Of a DNA stretch of 47,760 nucleotides, positions 24,274-32,889 are shown piece by piece. Position 1 is the first letter of the stretch, and the number at the start of each line of letters is the position of its first letter. The notes under the pieces were generated by a model. The model was not told where the DNA came from and did not search any database. It saw only the letters and a list, made by a program, of their open reading frames with translations. The position numbers were made by a program, and so were the translations under genes. This DNA comes from CAUZEO01 sp963578625. Lineage in GTDB: Bacteria > Verrucomicrobiota > Kiritimatiellia > SLOV01. The stretch lies in contig CAUZEO010000004.1 of the NCBI GenBank assembly GCA_963578625.1, forward strand, positions 1 through 47,760. The letters are read 5' to 3'.

Positions 24274-25052
24274 GGCTGGCAGGCAAACGCGCGATCGTCA
24301 CCGGCGGCTCCCGCGGCATCGGCCGATGTTGTGCGCTTGCCCTGGCACGGGAAGGGGTTCGGGTCTGTGTCACGGCTCGGAACCGGGACCCACTGGACCG
24401 GACCGTGGAGGAAATCCATGCCAAGGGTGGAGAATGCCATGCCGTCGCGACCGACCTGGGTACGCCGGAGGGATGTAAACAGGCGGTGGACGAGACCGTG
24501 ACCCGCTTCGGTGGCGTCGATATCCTGATCAACAACGTCGGCGCGGCTCGAGGTGGTGACATCCTGTCGCTTCCAACGGAGCAGATTGACGAAGCGCTGG
24601 GCCTGAAGACCTACAGCTATCTACGGATGGCGCAACGGGTGATTCCGTACATGCGGGAAAACCACTGGGGCCGGATCATAAATATAGGGGGGGGCGCGGG
24701 TAGCAGTCCCGATCGGAAGAACATCCCCTTAAGCCTCGCCAACGTCGCCATTCTGAACATGACCCGCGCGCTATCTGACGCGGTTTCGGGGGACGGAATC
24801 CTCGTAAACACAGTCTGTCCAGGACTGACCAACACCGAGCGGGCGCGTAGCATTCAGGAGGCGCGGGCCGACACGGAGGGCCGGGACGTAGAGGACCTGC
24901 TCAAGGAGATTGGCGGAAAGTTGCCGGCCGGGCGTATTGCCGAGCCCGAGGAGATTGCCCATGTGGTGTCCTTTTTGGCATCAGAGCCTTGCTCCTATAT
25001 GTTCGGCAGCTCCATATACATGGATGGTGGTGAAAGACGATGCACCCCGTAA
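24264..25052 (+). CDS. SDR-family protein lacking the catalytic Tyr-x3-Lys
   Basis: 262 aa with the SDR cofactor motif TGGSRGIG (13-20), TDLG, the NNVG motif (90-93) and a VNTVCPGLTNTE segment, so it should bind NAD(P). At the active site, however, the usual S...YxxxK is replaced: the region reads NIGGGAGSSPDRKNIPLSLANVAILNMTRAL, placing Leu156 at the Tyr position and Asn160 at the Lys position. Either a non-canonical enzyme with another acid/base or a cofactor-binding regulatory/structural protein. Starts inside the preceding gene. Confidence 0.88.
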   Translation: MELGLAGKRAIVTGGSRGIGRCCALALAREGVRVCVTARNRDPLDRTVEEIHAKGGECHAVATDLGTPEGCKQAVDETVTRFGGVDILINNVGAARGGDILSLPTEQIDEALGLKTYSYLRMAQRVIPYMRENHWGRIINIGGGAGSSPDRKNIPLSLANVAILNMTRALSDAVSGDGILVNTVCPGLTNTERARSIQEARADTEGRDVEDLLKEIGGKLPAGRIAEPEEIAHVVSFLASEPCSYMFGSSIYMDGGERRCTP

Positions 25053-25158
25053 GGAAAACGAGTGCGATTGGGAATTGCGAAAACCACAAACCGAAAAGCG
25101 GCCTTGTTTTCGGTATTGAATCGAGATTGCTTTCGCCTTATTTTCTTCCAACCTTGGA

Positions 25159-25186
25159 TTGACATTGGATGGCGCTTCGTTAATTT
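25159..25186 (+). promoter_or_regulatory. Promoter candidate of the nqr operon
   Basis: TTGACA (25159-25164), 16-nt spacer, TAATTT (25181-25186), 70 nt upstream of nqrA in a locally AT-rich gap. Confidence 0.6.
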
Positions 25187-25255
25187 ATCCCCAAATTTTT
25201 CAAGAGGACGATAGTTTCTCCTTCCGCTGGTCGACTGGTTTTCCGGATCTATAAA

Positions 25256-26626
25256 ATGGCTGAATTCTCGACGAGGAAAGGGTTCCATATTCGACTCTCC
25301 GGCGCCCCGTCCGACGAAGTGAAAATCGTCGATGGGAGCGACGAGGCGGCGGTCTATCCACAGGAATTCGCCGGAATCAAGCCCCGTCTCCTGGTGAAGG
25401 AAGGGGACTCGGTGAAGCAGGGAAGCCCCCTGTTTATCGACAAAAAGTGCCCGGAACTACGGTTTAGTTCTCCGGCCGCCGGCAAAATCCGGACCATCGA
25501 ATACGGTCCGCGCCGGGCCATCGAAAAAGTCATCATAGATCTCGCCGCCTCCCAGCAAACCGAGGCCTTTCCCGCTTTCGAGCCGGCCTCGCTGCGGTCG
25601 GCCGCGCGCGATCGGGTCATCGAAATCCTCACCACATCAGGCTATCTGGCCTATCTGGTGGAGCGTCCCTTTTCGAGAATTCCGAACCCGGCGGTCAGCC
25701 CGAAGTCCATTTTCGTGAATGCAATGGACACCGCGCCGTTCCACACCGATATCTGCGTGGCTATGGCCGGCCAGGACGCCGCCTTCCAGGCAGGGCTGCT
25801 TGCTCTTGGCCGGTTGACCGACGGTCTCGTGCACCTGGTCCTTCCCGGAGACCATGACAATCTTCCCAAGGCTCTAACCCATGCGGACGGCGTGGAGATT
25901 CATCGCGCGACCGGTCCCCACCCCGCCGGAAATACAAGTTTTCACATCCACAACATCGACCCGATTGTGCCGGGAGACGTTGTGTGGACCATTCGGGCAG
26001 ACGATTTGATCCAGATCGGACGCCTTTTACTGGACGGCAAAGTTCCCGCGAACCGGGTGGTGGCGCTGGGAGGGCCGGGGGTCGGCAATGGGAGCGGTTG
26101 TCACTACCGGGTCCCGATCGGTGCGCCTCTGCATCATCTTCTCAATGGAAACCTGACCAGCGGTGAAAAACGCGTCGTGAACGGCGATGTCATGGGCGGA
26201 ACTCAAATCGCCCCGGATGGGCACCTCCCCTTCCGATGTTCCGGACTGACCGTGATCGCGGAAGATCGCTCACGCCATTTCATGGGCTGGGCTGGGCCCG
26301 GACTCGGCCGATTCAGTATGTCCCGCGCCTATCTCTCGTGGTGGGTGGCGCGGGAAAAGTCCTGGGACCTCGGATCCAGCCAGAATGGAAGCCTTCGCTC
26401 CATGGTCCTTACCGGGCTGTACGATAAGTATATGCCGATGAATATCATGGTAGACTACCTGGTCCGGGCGGTGATCGCCAACGATACGGAAGCAGCGATT
26501 CAACTCGGCATTCTGGAAACCGACCCCGAAGATTTCGCGGCCTGCGCATTTGCCTGCCCATCGAAAATGGATTTGGTTGGAATTGTCAGAAAAGGTCTCG
26601 CGATGGTCGAAGAGGAAGGAATTTAG
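25256..26626 (+). CDS. nqrA: Na+-translocating NADH:quinone reductase subunit A
   Basis: Peripheral cytoplasmic subunit of Na+-NQR, which oxidises NADH, reduces quinone and pumps Na+ outward. 456 aa (family about 446). Shows FSTRKGFHIRLSGAP at the N-terminus, the biotinyl-lipoyl-like PRLLVKEGDSVKQGSPLF near 43-60, KCPELRFSSPAAGKI, and the C-terminal FACPSKMDLVGIVRKGL motif. First of six nqr genes in canonical A-F order; nqrB begins at the very next base. Confidence 0.97.
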   Translation: MAEFSTRKGFHIRLSGAPSDEVKIVDGSDEAAVYPQEFAGIKPRLLVKEGDSVKQGSPLFIDKKCPELRFSSPAAGKIRTIEYGPRRAIEKVIIDLAASQQTEAFPAFEPASLRSAARDRVIEILTTSGYLAYLVERPFSRIPNPAVSPKSIFVNAMDTAPFHTDICVAMAGQDAAFQAGLLALGRLTDGLVHLVLPGDHDNLPKALTHADGVEIHRATGPHPAGNTSFHIHNIDPIVPGDVVWTIRADDLIQIGRLLLDGKVPANRVVALGGPGVGNGSGCHYRVPIGAPLHHLLNGNLTSGEKRVVNGDVMGGTQIAPDGHLPFRCSGLTVIAEDRSRHFMGWAGPGLGRFSMSRAYLSWWVAREKSWDLGSSQNGSLRSMVLTGLYDKYMPMNIMVDYLVRAVIANDTEAAIQLGILETDPEDFAACAFACPSKMDLVGIVRKGLAMVEEEGI

Positions 26627-27835
26627 ATGCGATTCCTGCTGGATCAGTTGGAAAAATCAAAACACCTCTTCGAGCCCGGGGGGAAACTGGAGAAGCTGTA
26701 CCCCCTGTACGAGGCAAACGACACCTTTCTTTTCACCCCTTCCGACACGACCCAATCCTCTCCGCACGTCCGGGATTCGGTTGATCTTAAGCGCGTCATG
26801 ATCACGGTTGTCATCGCCCTGCTTCCCTGCCTGCTGTTCGGGATCTACAACGTGGGGCATCAATTCAACGTGGTAAACCAGGTCGAAGGCGCCGGATTCG
26901 CGTCACACATGTTCGAAGGGAGCCTCCGGGTCCTCCCCATCGTCTTCGTCTCCTACGCGGTGGGAGGAATGTGGGAGGTTCTCTTCTGCATCATCCGCAA
27001 ACACGAGATCAACGAAGGCTTCCTGGTTACGGGGATGCTGTTCCCCCTGACACTTCCACCCACCATCCCCCTGTGGCAGGTAGCGGTGGGGATCTCATTC
27101 GGCATCGTGATCGGGAAGGAGATTTTCGGAGGCACAGGATTCAACATCCTCAATCCCGCGCTGACCGCACGGGCATTTCTCTTCTTTGCCTACCCCGGAG
27201 ATATCATCGGAGACAGGGTATGGACGGTAATGAAGGACGGCGCGACTGCAATCGAGGGCTTCACCGGCGCAACCCCCCTGGGGGTGACCGCACTGGTCCC
27301 GGTCGGAGAAAACGCAACCGTGGCCCTGCGCGAAGCGGGATTCACCCTGTCCAGCATGTTCCACGGCCTCGAAGGCGGGAGTATTGGAGAAACCGCCATG
27401 ATTCCAGTCCTGATCGGCGCCGCCATTCTCATCATAACCGGGATCGGCTCGTGGCGTATCATGGTCGGGGGGGTCATCGGACTGCTGGCGATGGGCTGGT
27501 GCATGAATGCTCTCCCGGCGGAAGACTTTATCGGCGCCACCCAGCTCCCTGCCTACTACCATCTCGTCATCGGCGGGTTCGGATTCGGGATCGTATTTAT
27601 GGCCACCGACCCGGTTTCCGCGGCAGCAACGACCAAGGGAAAATGGATCTACGGCATCCTCGTCGGCGTCCTCATCGTCCTGATCCGCGTGGCCAATCCC
27701 GCCTACCCCGGCGGCGTCATGCTTTCGATCCTGTTTATGAATGTGATGGCACCCACCATTGATCACTTCGTCCTGAAATCGCACATCCGGAAACGTGAGG
27801 CGCACCTCAGAAAGTTCAGCTATGCCAAAGGATGA
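26627..27835 (+). CDS. nqrB: Na+-translocating NADH:quinone reductase subunit B
   Basis: Membrane subunit with about ten transmembrane helices carrying covalent FMN and riboflavin, and forming much of the Na+ path. 402 aa. The FMN attachment motif TGATPLG is at 213-219, so Thr216 should be flavinylated (by ApbE, encoded downstream). GKEIFGGTGFNILNPALTARAFLFFAYP and FGIVFMATDPVSAAAT are RnfD/NqrB family hallmarks. ATG follows the nqrA TAG directly; the end overlaps nqrC by 14 nt. Confidence 0.97.
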   Translation: MRFLLDQLEKSKHLFEPGGKLEKLYPLYEANDTFLFTPSDTTQSSPHVRDSVDLKRVMITVVIALLPCLLFGIYNVGHQFNVVNQVEGAGFASHMFEGSLRVLPIVFVSYAVGGMWEVLFCIIRKHEINEGFLVTGMLFPLTLPPTIPLWQVAVGISFGIVIGKEIFGGTGFNILNPALTARAFLFFAYPGDIIGDRVWTVMKDGATAIEGFTGATPLGVTALVPVGENATVALREAGFTLSSMFHGLEGGSIGETAMIPVLIGAAILIITGIGSWRIMVGGVIGLLAMGWCMNALPAEDFIGATQLPAYYHLVIGGFGFGIVFMATDPVSAAATTKGKWIYGILVGVLIVLIRVANPAYPGGVMLSILFMNVMAPTIDHFVLKSHIRKREAHLRKFSYAKG

Positions 27836-28550
27836 TCGCAACGTAATCCTGTTTGCCGCGATTGTCTGCGTGGTCTGCAGCCTGGTTCTTTCAGCAACCG
27901 CGGCTGCGCTCAAGACCAGGCAGGATGATAACGCCGAACTTGATCGAAGAATGAACGTGCTTCAGGCGTTCGGCATTGAAGTGAAAGACGAGAAAGGCAG
28001 GAAGCTTCTTTCGAAAGAAGAGGTGGATGAGTACTTCACTGTGAATATATCAGAAGTCGTGCTCAAGGCCGACTCCGGCGAAGTGATGCCCAACGTAACC
28101 AGCGAAGGCCTGACACGGACGGAAATCAAGGAGAAAAGCAAACTCCCGCTCTATCTCTGGTCGGAAAATGACGAGATTGTAAAATATGCGTTTCCGATTT
28201 CCGGGCGCGGGCTTTGGTCCACCGTCCACGGGTACCTGGCCCTGGACCAGGATCTGGCAACCGTCGTCGGCGTCACCTTCTATAAGCACGGCGAGACTCC
28301 CGGCCTCGGCGCGGAATGCTCCGAACCGTGGTTCATGAATCAATTCGGAGGGAAAAAACTCTGGGCGGACGGCGAACTTCTTCCTTTCGAGGTGGTCAAG
28401 AACGGCGTCCCATCAAAATATCCCGACGGGTGTGATTACTGCGTCGACGGAATTACCGCCGCCACAATCACCAGCAACGGCATTATGAAATTCATCCGCT
28501 CAGACATGAAAGCCTACGACCAGTATTTTGCAACCATCCGGGGAAGCTAG
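27822..28550 (+). CDS. nqrC: Na+-translocating NADH:quinone reductase subunit C
   Basis: 242 aa, one N-terminal transmembrane helix (NVILFAAIVCVVCSLVLSATAA) and a periplasmic domain with covalent FMN. The attachment motif, usually SGAT, reads T-A-A-T-I-T in DGITAATITSNG, with Thr215 the acceptor; the Ser-to-Thr and Gly-to-Ala changes are conservative. HGETPGLGAECSEPWF and GYLALDQDLATVVGVTFYKH are typical. Start taken at the ATG at 27822 inside nqrB; the frame is open a little further upstream. Confidence 0.96.
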   Translation: MPKDDRNVILFAAIVCVVCSLVLSATAAALKTRQDDNAELDRRMNVLQAFGIEVKDEKGRKLLSKEEVDEYFTVNISEVVLKADSGEVMPNVTSEGLTRTEIKEKSKLPLYLWSENDEIVKYAFPISGRGLWSTVHGYLALDQDLATVVGVTFYKHGETPGLGAECSEPWFMNQFGGKKLWADGELLPFEVVKNGVPSKYPDGCDYCVDGITAATITSNGIMKFIRSDMKAYDQYFATIRGS

Positions 28551-28555
28551 TCGAT

Positions 28556-29158
28556 ATGTCCAAGACAAAAGCAATCATCCTCGATCCTCTCTCCGACAAC
28601 AACCCGATCACCATACAGGTCCTGGGGATCTGCTCCGCACTTGCGGTCACCGTAAAAATGGAGACTGCGATCGTGATGTGCGTGGCATTGACCGTCGTGC
28701 TCACGCTCTCCAATACGGTGATCTCGCTTCTCCGAACCGTGATTCCCTTCCAAATCCGCATGATCGTCGAAATGTCGGTCATCGCCTCGCTTGTCGTACT
28801 GACCGACCAGGTGCTGAAGGCGTACCTTTACGATATCAGCACCCAACTGAGCGTGTTCGTTGGTCTGATCATCACCAACTGCATCGTCATGGGCCGGGCG
28901 GAAGCTTTCGCGCTGCAGAATCCGCCTTACCTTTCGTTTCTTGACGGCCTGGGAAACGCGCTTGGGTATAGCGCGATTCTCATCATTGTGGCGAGCATCC
29001 GCGAAGTGCTCGGCTCCGGAACGTGGTACGGAATGGCGGTGCTGCCCGAGGCGTACATGGGCAACGGGCTGGCCACACTGGCCCCCGGCGCATTTATCAT
29101 CGTGGGTCTGATCATCTGGGTACAGCGAACCGTCATTAAGAAATTCGAAGACAGCTGA
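28556..29158 (+). CDS. nqrD: Na+-translocating NADH:quinone reductase subunit D
   Basis: Six-helix membrane subunit, inverted-topology partner of NqrE; the pair holds an Fe centre in the membrane between them. 200 aa. Family motifs: LDPLSDNNPITIQVLGICSALAVT at the N-terminus with the cluster Cys in GICSALA, LIITNCIVMGRAEAFA with the second Cys, and FLDGLGNALGYSAILIIVASIREVLGSG. GGGGA ribosome-binding site lies in the end of nqrC. Confidence 0.97.
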   Translation: MSKTKAIILDPLSDNNPITIQVLGICSALAVTVKMETAIVMCVALTVVLTLSNTVISLLRTVIPFQIRMIVEMSVIASLVVLTDQVLKAYLYDISTQLSVFVGLIITNCIVMGRAEAFALQNPPYLSFLDGLGNALGYSAILIIVASIREVLGSGTWYGMAVLPEAYMGNGLATLAPGAFIIVGLIIWVQRTVIKKFEDS

Positions 29159-29177
29159 GGACAGGAAATTTGAGATC

Positions 29178-29795
29178 ATGGAACTGATCAATATTGCGGT
29201 TAAAGCGATCTTCATTGAGAACATGGTGCTGGCGTTCTTTCTCGGCATGTGCTCGTTCCTCGCGCTTTCCAAGAAAGTGGAAACGGCCACCGGGTTGGGG
29301 TTCGCGGTCATCTTCGTGCTGGGGATCACCTGCCCGATGAACTGGGTTATTCACGAGTTCCTGCTTAAGCCGGAAGCCCTGGCCTGGACCCACATTGGCG
29401 CGCTGTCGGCCCTCGATCTGTCCTTTCTCAATTTCATCTGCTTCATTGCGGTTATCGCTTCCCTGGTGCAGTTGGTAGAGATGACTCTGGACCGGTTTTT
29501 CCCCGCGCTTTACAACGCGCTCGGGATTTTCCTTCCTCTGATTACCGTGAACTGCTCGATCCTGGGCGGATCTCTATTCATGGTGGAGCGCGAATACGGT
29601 TTTTCTGAATCCCTCGTATTCGGCCTCTCTGCCGGGTTCGGATTCTTTCTGGCAATCGTCGGGCTCGCCGCAATTCGAGAGAAATTGAGGTACTCCAATA
29701 TTCCACCGGGCCTGCGCGGTCTGGGAATCACCTTCATCCTCACCGGGCTCATGGCAATCGGGTTTCTATGCTTCGCCGGTATTCAATTGGACTGA
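29178..29795 (+). CDS. nqrE: Na+-translocating NADH:quinone reductase subunit E
   Basis: Six-helix membrane subunit, 205 aa. ENMVLAFFLGMCSFLALSKKVETATGLG near 16-43 contains the conserved Cys in GMCSFLA, and FLPLITVNCSILGGSLF near 113-130 the second one; with the NqrD cysteines these bind the intramembrane Fe centre. Nineteen-nt gap from nqrD with its own AGGA. Confidence 0.97.
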   Translation: MELINIAVKAIFIENMVLAFFLGMCSFLALSKKVETATGLGFAVIFVLGITCPMNWVIHEFLLKPEALAWTHIGALSALDLSFLNFICFIAVIASLVQLVEMTLDRFFPALYNALGIFLPLITVNCSILGGSLFMVEREYGFSESLVFGLSAGFGFFLAIVGLAAIREKLRYSNIPPGLRGLGITFILTGLMAIGFLCFAGIQLD

Positions 29796-29815
29796 TCTAG
29801 ATAAGGTACTTGGAA

Positions 29816-31042
29816 ATGGAAGGTTTAATATACGTTTTCGTAAGCGTCTTCGTTTTCACCGGCGTCATCCTCCTCCTGGTGTATGGCCTGATGGTCGCGG
29901 CCCGTCACCTGCAGCCGGGTGGCACCGTAATGGTCGACATTAATGGCGGCTCGAAGGTGCTCGAAGTGATGCCCGGAACATCCCTGCTTTCGGTCCTCGC
30001 CGACCAGGCGGTCTTTCTGCCCTCGGCCTGCGGCGGCGGCGGAACCTGCGCCATGTGCAAGTGCGGCGTGCTCGAGGGGGGCGGCAGCATTCTCCCTACA
30101 GAAACAGGACACGTTACCAAGCAGGAAGCCAAGGAAGGCATGCGGCTGTCTTGCCAGGTAAAAGTGAAGCACGACATGCGGATCACCGTGCCCGACGAGG
30201 TGATGGAAATTAAGAAGTTTGATTGCACGGTCCGCTCCAATCACAACGTTGCTACCTTCATCAAGGAACTTGTCGTCGACCTCCCGAAGGGCGTGGACCT
30301 GAACTTTCAGGCCGGTGGGTATATCCAGATTGACATTCCCAAGTACGAGCTGAAGTTCTCCGAGTTTGATGTGGAGGAGGAATATCGCGATGCCTGGGAT
30401 GCCATGAAGCTATGGGATATCGGCGTCAAGAATGATGACCCCTGCTTCCGCGCCTATTCCATGGCCAACCATCCCGCCGAAGGGAATATGGTCATGCTCA
30501 ATGTTCGCATTGCCACTCCCCCGCCCCATGTTCCCGCGCCTCCGGGAATCGCCTCCAGTTTCATGTTCAATCTTAAGCCCGGCGACAAGTGCATGATCAG
30601 CGGGCCGTTCGGTGAATTCTTCGTTAAAGAGGATTCTGACCGCGAAATGGTCTATATCGGCGGTGGCGCCGGAATGGCGCCGTTACGCAGCCACATCTTC
30701 CACCTGTTCGACACCTTGAAATCCGGACGCAAGGTCAGCTACTGGTACGGCGGGCGTTCACTTCGCGAACTTTTCTACATCGATCATTTCCGGGAAATCG
30801 AAAAGAAATTTTCCAACTTTAAATTTCATATCGCGCTCAGCGAACCGCAACCGGAAGACAACTGGAAGGGACCGGTCGGCTTTATTCACACCGTCACCCT
30901 CGACCACTATTTGAAAGATCATGAAGATCCAACGGAAATAGAATACTACATGTGCGGCCCTCCCCCCATGATCGCCGCTGTCAATCACATGCTGTACGAC
31001 CTCGGCGTGGAAAAAGAAATGATCGCTTACGACGAGTTCTAA
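29816..31042 (+). CDS. nqrF: Na+-translocating NADH:quinone reductase subunit F (NADH, FAD, 2Fe-2S)
   Basis: Electron-entry subunit. 408 aa from the ATG at 29816, the same length as the Vibrio protein; a TTG 6 nt upstream is possible but less well spaced. One N-terminal transmembrane helix (3-27), plant-type 2Fe-2S ferredoxin domain with C72, C78, C81 and C113 (SACGGGGTCAMCKC ... RLSCQ), FAD motif RAYSMAN, then NADH motif VYIGGGAGMAPLRSH and the C-terminal EYYMCGPPPMIAAV. Complete. Confidence 0.97.
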   Translation: MEGLIYVFVSVFVFTGVILLLVYGLMVAARHLQPGGTVMVDINGGSKVLEVMPGTSLLSVLADQAVFLPSACGGGGTCAMCKCGVLEGGGSILPTETGHVTKQEAKEGMRLSCQVKVKHDMRITVPDEVMEIKKFDCTVRSNHNVATFIKELVVDLPKGVDLNFQAGGYIQIDIPKYELKFSEFDVEEEYRDAWDAMKLWDIGVKNDDPCFRAYSMANHPAEGNMVMLNVRIATPPPHVPAPPGIASSFMFNLKPGDKCMISGPFGEFFVKEDSDREMVYIGGGAGMAPLRSHIFHLFDTLKSGRKVSYWYGGRSLRELFYIDHFREIEKKFSNFKFHIALSEPQPEDNWKGPVGFIHTVTLDHYLKDHEDPTEIEYYMCGPPPMIAAVNHMLYDLGVEKEMIAYDEF

Positions 31043-31048
31043 ATCCCC

Positions 31049-32152
31049 GTGACCCAAACCCAGCGGCTCAATGTCCGGAAGACGATCTTCCTCGGGTCGG
31101 TCCTCATCGCCTTCTTCGTCTATACCTATTTCATCCGTGACCCGCGACTACGGACTGTCCCCCCGATTGTGGGGAGTACCATGGGGACCAGCTACCAGGT
31201 GAAGATCGCGAATTCGCGGATGACAAAGAATCAGCTTCGCGAATTATCCTCTGCAATCAAAACCCTCCTCGCGAACCTTAATCGTCAGATGTCGACGTAC
31301 ATGACGGATAGCCAGATTTCGTCGTTCAACAAATCACAATCCACCAACCCGTTTTTTACTGAGGTCGCTTTCGGCGAAGTATCCTCTTACGCAATCGAAC
31401 TGGCCAAGGACACGGGCGGCGCGTTCGATCCAACGCTTGGACCCCTGATCCAACGATGGGGATTCGGCCACACCAGGCCGGAGACCACGGCCCCGACCTC
31501 CGTAGAGATCGTCGAGCTACTTCAGCGCTGCGGATACACAAACCTGATCATGGTATCCGATCGGAAAATTCAGAAACGTATTCCAGACTTGGAATTGAAT
31601 TTGAGCGCCGTAGCCAAAGGGTACGCCGTGGATGCGTTGACTTTCTTTCTAACCCACAAAGGATTGAGACACGTCTACGTGGAAATCGGCGGGGAAACGC
31701 GGGTTCGCGGCCTGAATCAGGATGGAGAACCCTGGCGCATCGGGCTCGATTATCCCGACGCGGAGCTGGCGCCCGGCGAATCTCTTGCCGCCATCCTTTC
31801 GCTCACCAACATGGCCGTCGCTACATCCGGCGACTATCGGAATCAGTACGTGGACGAAAACGGCAGCACCCGGAATCACATTCTGGATCCGCGGACCGGA
31901 TCACCGATTACCAACCGCGTCGCCAGCGCCACCGTGATCGCGCCGCGTTGCATGATCGCCGACGGCACAGCCACCGCACTAATGGTGATGGGACCGGTGG
32001 CCGGCATCGAGTGGGCCGAGAACCAGGAAGAACTTGAAGCCTTTCTACTGGTCCGGGACGAAACAGGAACCCTCGAGGTCTTTCAAACGTCGGGATTCAA
32101 ACGGTTCGCGACGGAGATTTTCGTGGCGGAAACACAAGCTGCATCCCCTTGA
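31049..32152 (+). CDS. apbE: FAD:protein FMN transferase (flavin transferase)
   Basis: Attaches FMN to Thr of NqrB and NqrC in the periplasm. 367 aa, GTG start 6 nt after nqrF; an uncleaved or lipoprotein-less anchor helix at 12-27 (IFLGSVLIAFFVYTYFI). Family motifs: GSTMGTSYQVKI near 42, GGAFDPTLGPLIQRWGF near 118, LSAVAKGYAVDAL near 188, the IGGETRVRG near 213, TSGDYRNQY and HILDPRTGSPI (Mg/FAD site). Position at the end of the nqr operon fits maturation of its own substrates. Confidence 0.96.
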   Translation: MTQTQRLNVRKTIFLGSVLIAFFVYTYFIRDPRLRTVPPIVGSTMGTSYQVKIANSRMTKNQLRELSSAIKTLLANLNRQMSTYMTDSQISSFNKSQSTNPFFTEVAFGEVSSYAIELAKDTGGAFDPTLGPLIQRWGFGHTRPETTAPTSVEIVELLQRCGYTNLIMVSDRKIQKRIPDLELNLSAVAKGYAVDALTFFLTHKGLRHVYVEIGGETRVRGLNQDGEPWRIGLDYPDAELAPGESLAAILSLTNMAVATSGDYRNQYVDENGSTRNHILDPRTGSPITNRVASATVIAPRCMIADGTATALMVMGPVAGIEWAENQEELEAFLLVRDETGTLEVFQTSGFKRFATEIFVAETQAASP

Positions 32153-32157
32153 TGTTC

Positions 32158-32429
32158 CTTGTTTGAGAGTACCGGCCTACCCCTCATCGTCGCGAGCTTA
32201 CTCGTTCTGTTCTGGCAGTATTTAGAAACCGGCTGTGATTAGTCGAACAAGGTTGGCGGTTCGATTAGGCTCACGAGTAGGATTTCCCTGACTCGTGAGC
32301 CTAATCGGCGGAAGCTGTGAGACAAAGCTCGCGACAAAGTTTACGCCGAAGGGCGGACTCTCAAACCTGAAAAATCTGGCTCGCCGCCGAGGGCCCCACT
32401 GAACACTGAAACCTGTACTCTCAAACAAG
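32158..32429. repeat. 272-bp MITE-like element: 15-bp terminal inverted repeats around a 17-bp perfect hairpin
   Basis: Terminal arms at 32158-32172 and 32415-32429 are perfect inverse copies (CTTGTTTGAGAGTAC). Near the centre lies a perfect 17-bp stem, 32262-32278 and 32291-32307, with a 12-nt loop. No open frame inside. A further copy of the terminal motif is at 36255-36268 and a shorter one at about 32364. It begins 6 nt after the apbE stop and ends 29 nt short of the nqrM stop. Confidence 0.75.
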
Positions 32430-32457
32430 AAGTGATCCCGAATACCGACAACCGCTT

Positions 32458-32745
32458 CTACTTCGTCCCGGATTCACGCCGAGGCGGAATTGCCGCCTCC
32501 AGCACCCGGCAACACGCGGTGGGCCTCTCTTCCAGCTCCGCCTGGGACTCCCGGCGCTCGCAGGGAGTCTCCGAGGATTCGGGGCAGGCACCCGGACAGT
32601 CAATACGCTCCCCCTTGTAGATGATGCTCGCACATCCACAACTCTTGAACGACTTGTTGCGAATGATGACACCGACAGCCATGGCAAGCATGCAGAGGGC
32701 CACGGCAACCAGCGCGGCAATAAAAATGATCAGAAAATAGGACAT
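32458..32745 (-). CDS. nqrM: NqrM-like (DUF539) Na+-NQR maturation protein
   Basis: 95 aa from the ATG at 32745. One N-terminal transmembrane helix (MSYFLIIFIAALVAVALCMLAMAVGVII), then RNKSFKSCGCA and ERIDCPGACPE, matching the NqrM pattern of a membrane anchor followed by Cys pairs thought to deliver Fe to the NqrD/NqrE centre. The C-terminal tail is longer than in Vibrio NqrM (which ends soon after the cysteines) and holds another CC. Unusually it lies on the opposite strand, convergent with apbE, not as the last gene of the operon. Confidence 0.72.
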   Translation of the reverse strand: MSYFLIIFIAALVAVALCMLAMAVGVIIRNKSFKSCGCASIIYKGERIDCPGACPESSETPCERRESQAELEERPTACCRVLEAAIPPRRESGTK

Positions 32746-32889
32746 TCGCTCTGTGTGAACGCTACGGGACCGACTCGGGGATGTCAAGGTGGGCCAGAGT
32801 TCGGTGCATTCTCCTCCGACATGGATTTCACGTCTCGCTTTAAAAATCCGCCGCCAGCCCATATAACTGACACGAGGACATCGTCGACA

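Noticed and set aside
20202..25052. Ectoine or hydroxyectoine degradation cluster
   Set aside because: EutC-like OCD proteins occur there, but no DoeA/DoeB-type hydrolase or deacetylase is present.
25256..31042. Rnf complex instead of Na+-NQR
   Set aside because: Subunit A lacks Rnf-type cysteine clusters and subunit F has the ferredoxin-FAD-NADH layout specific to NQR; gene order is A-F of nqr.
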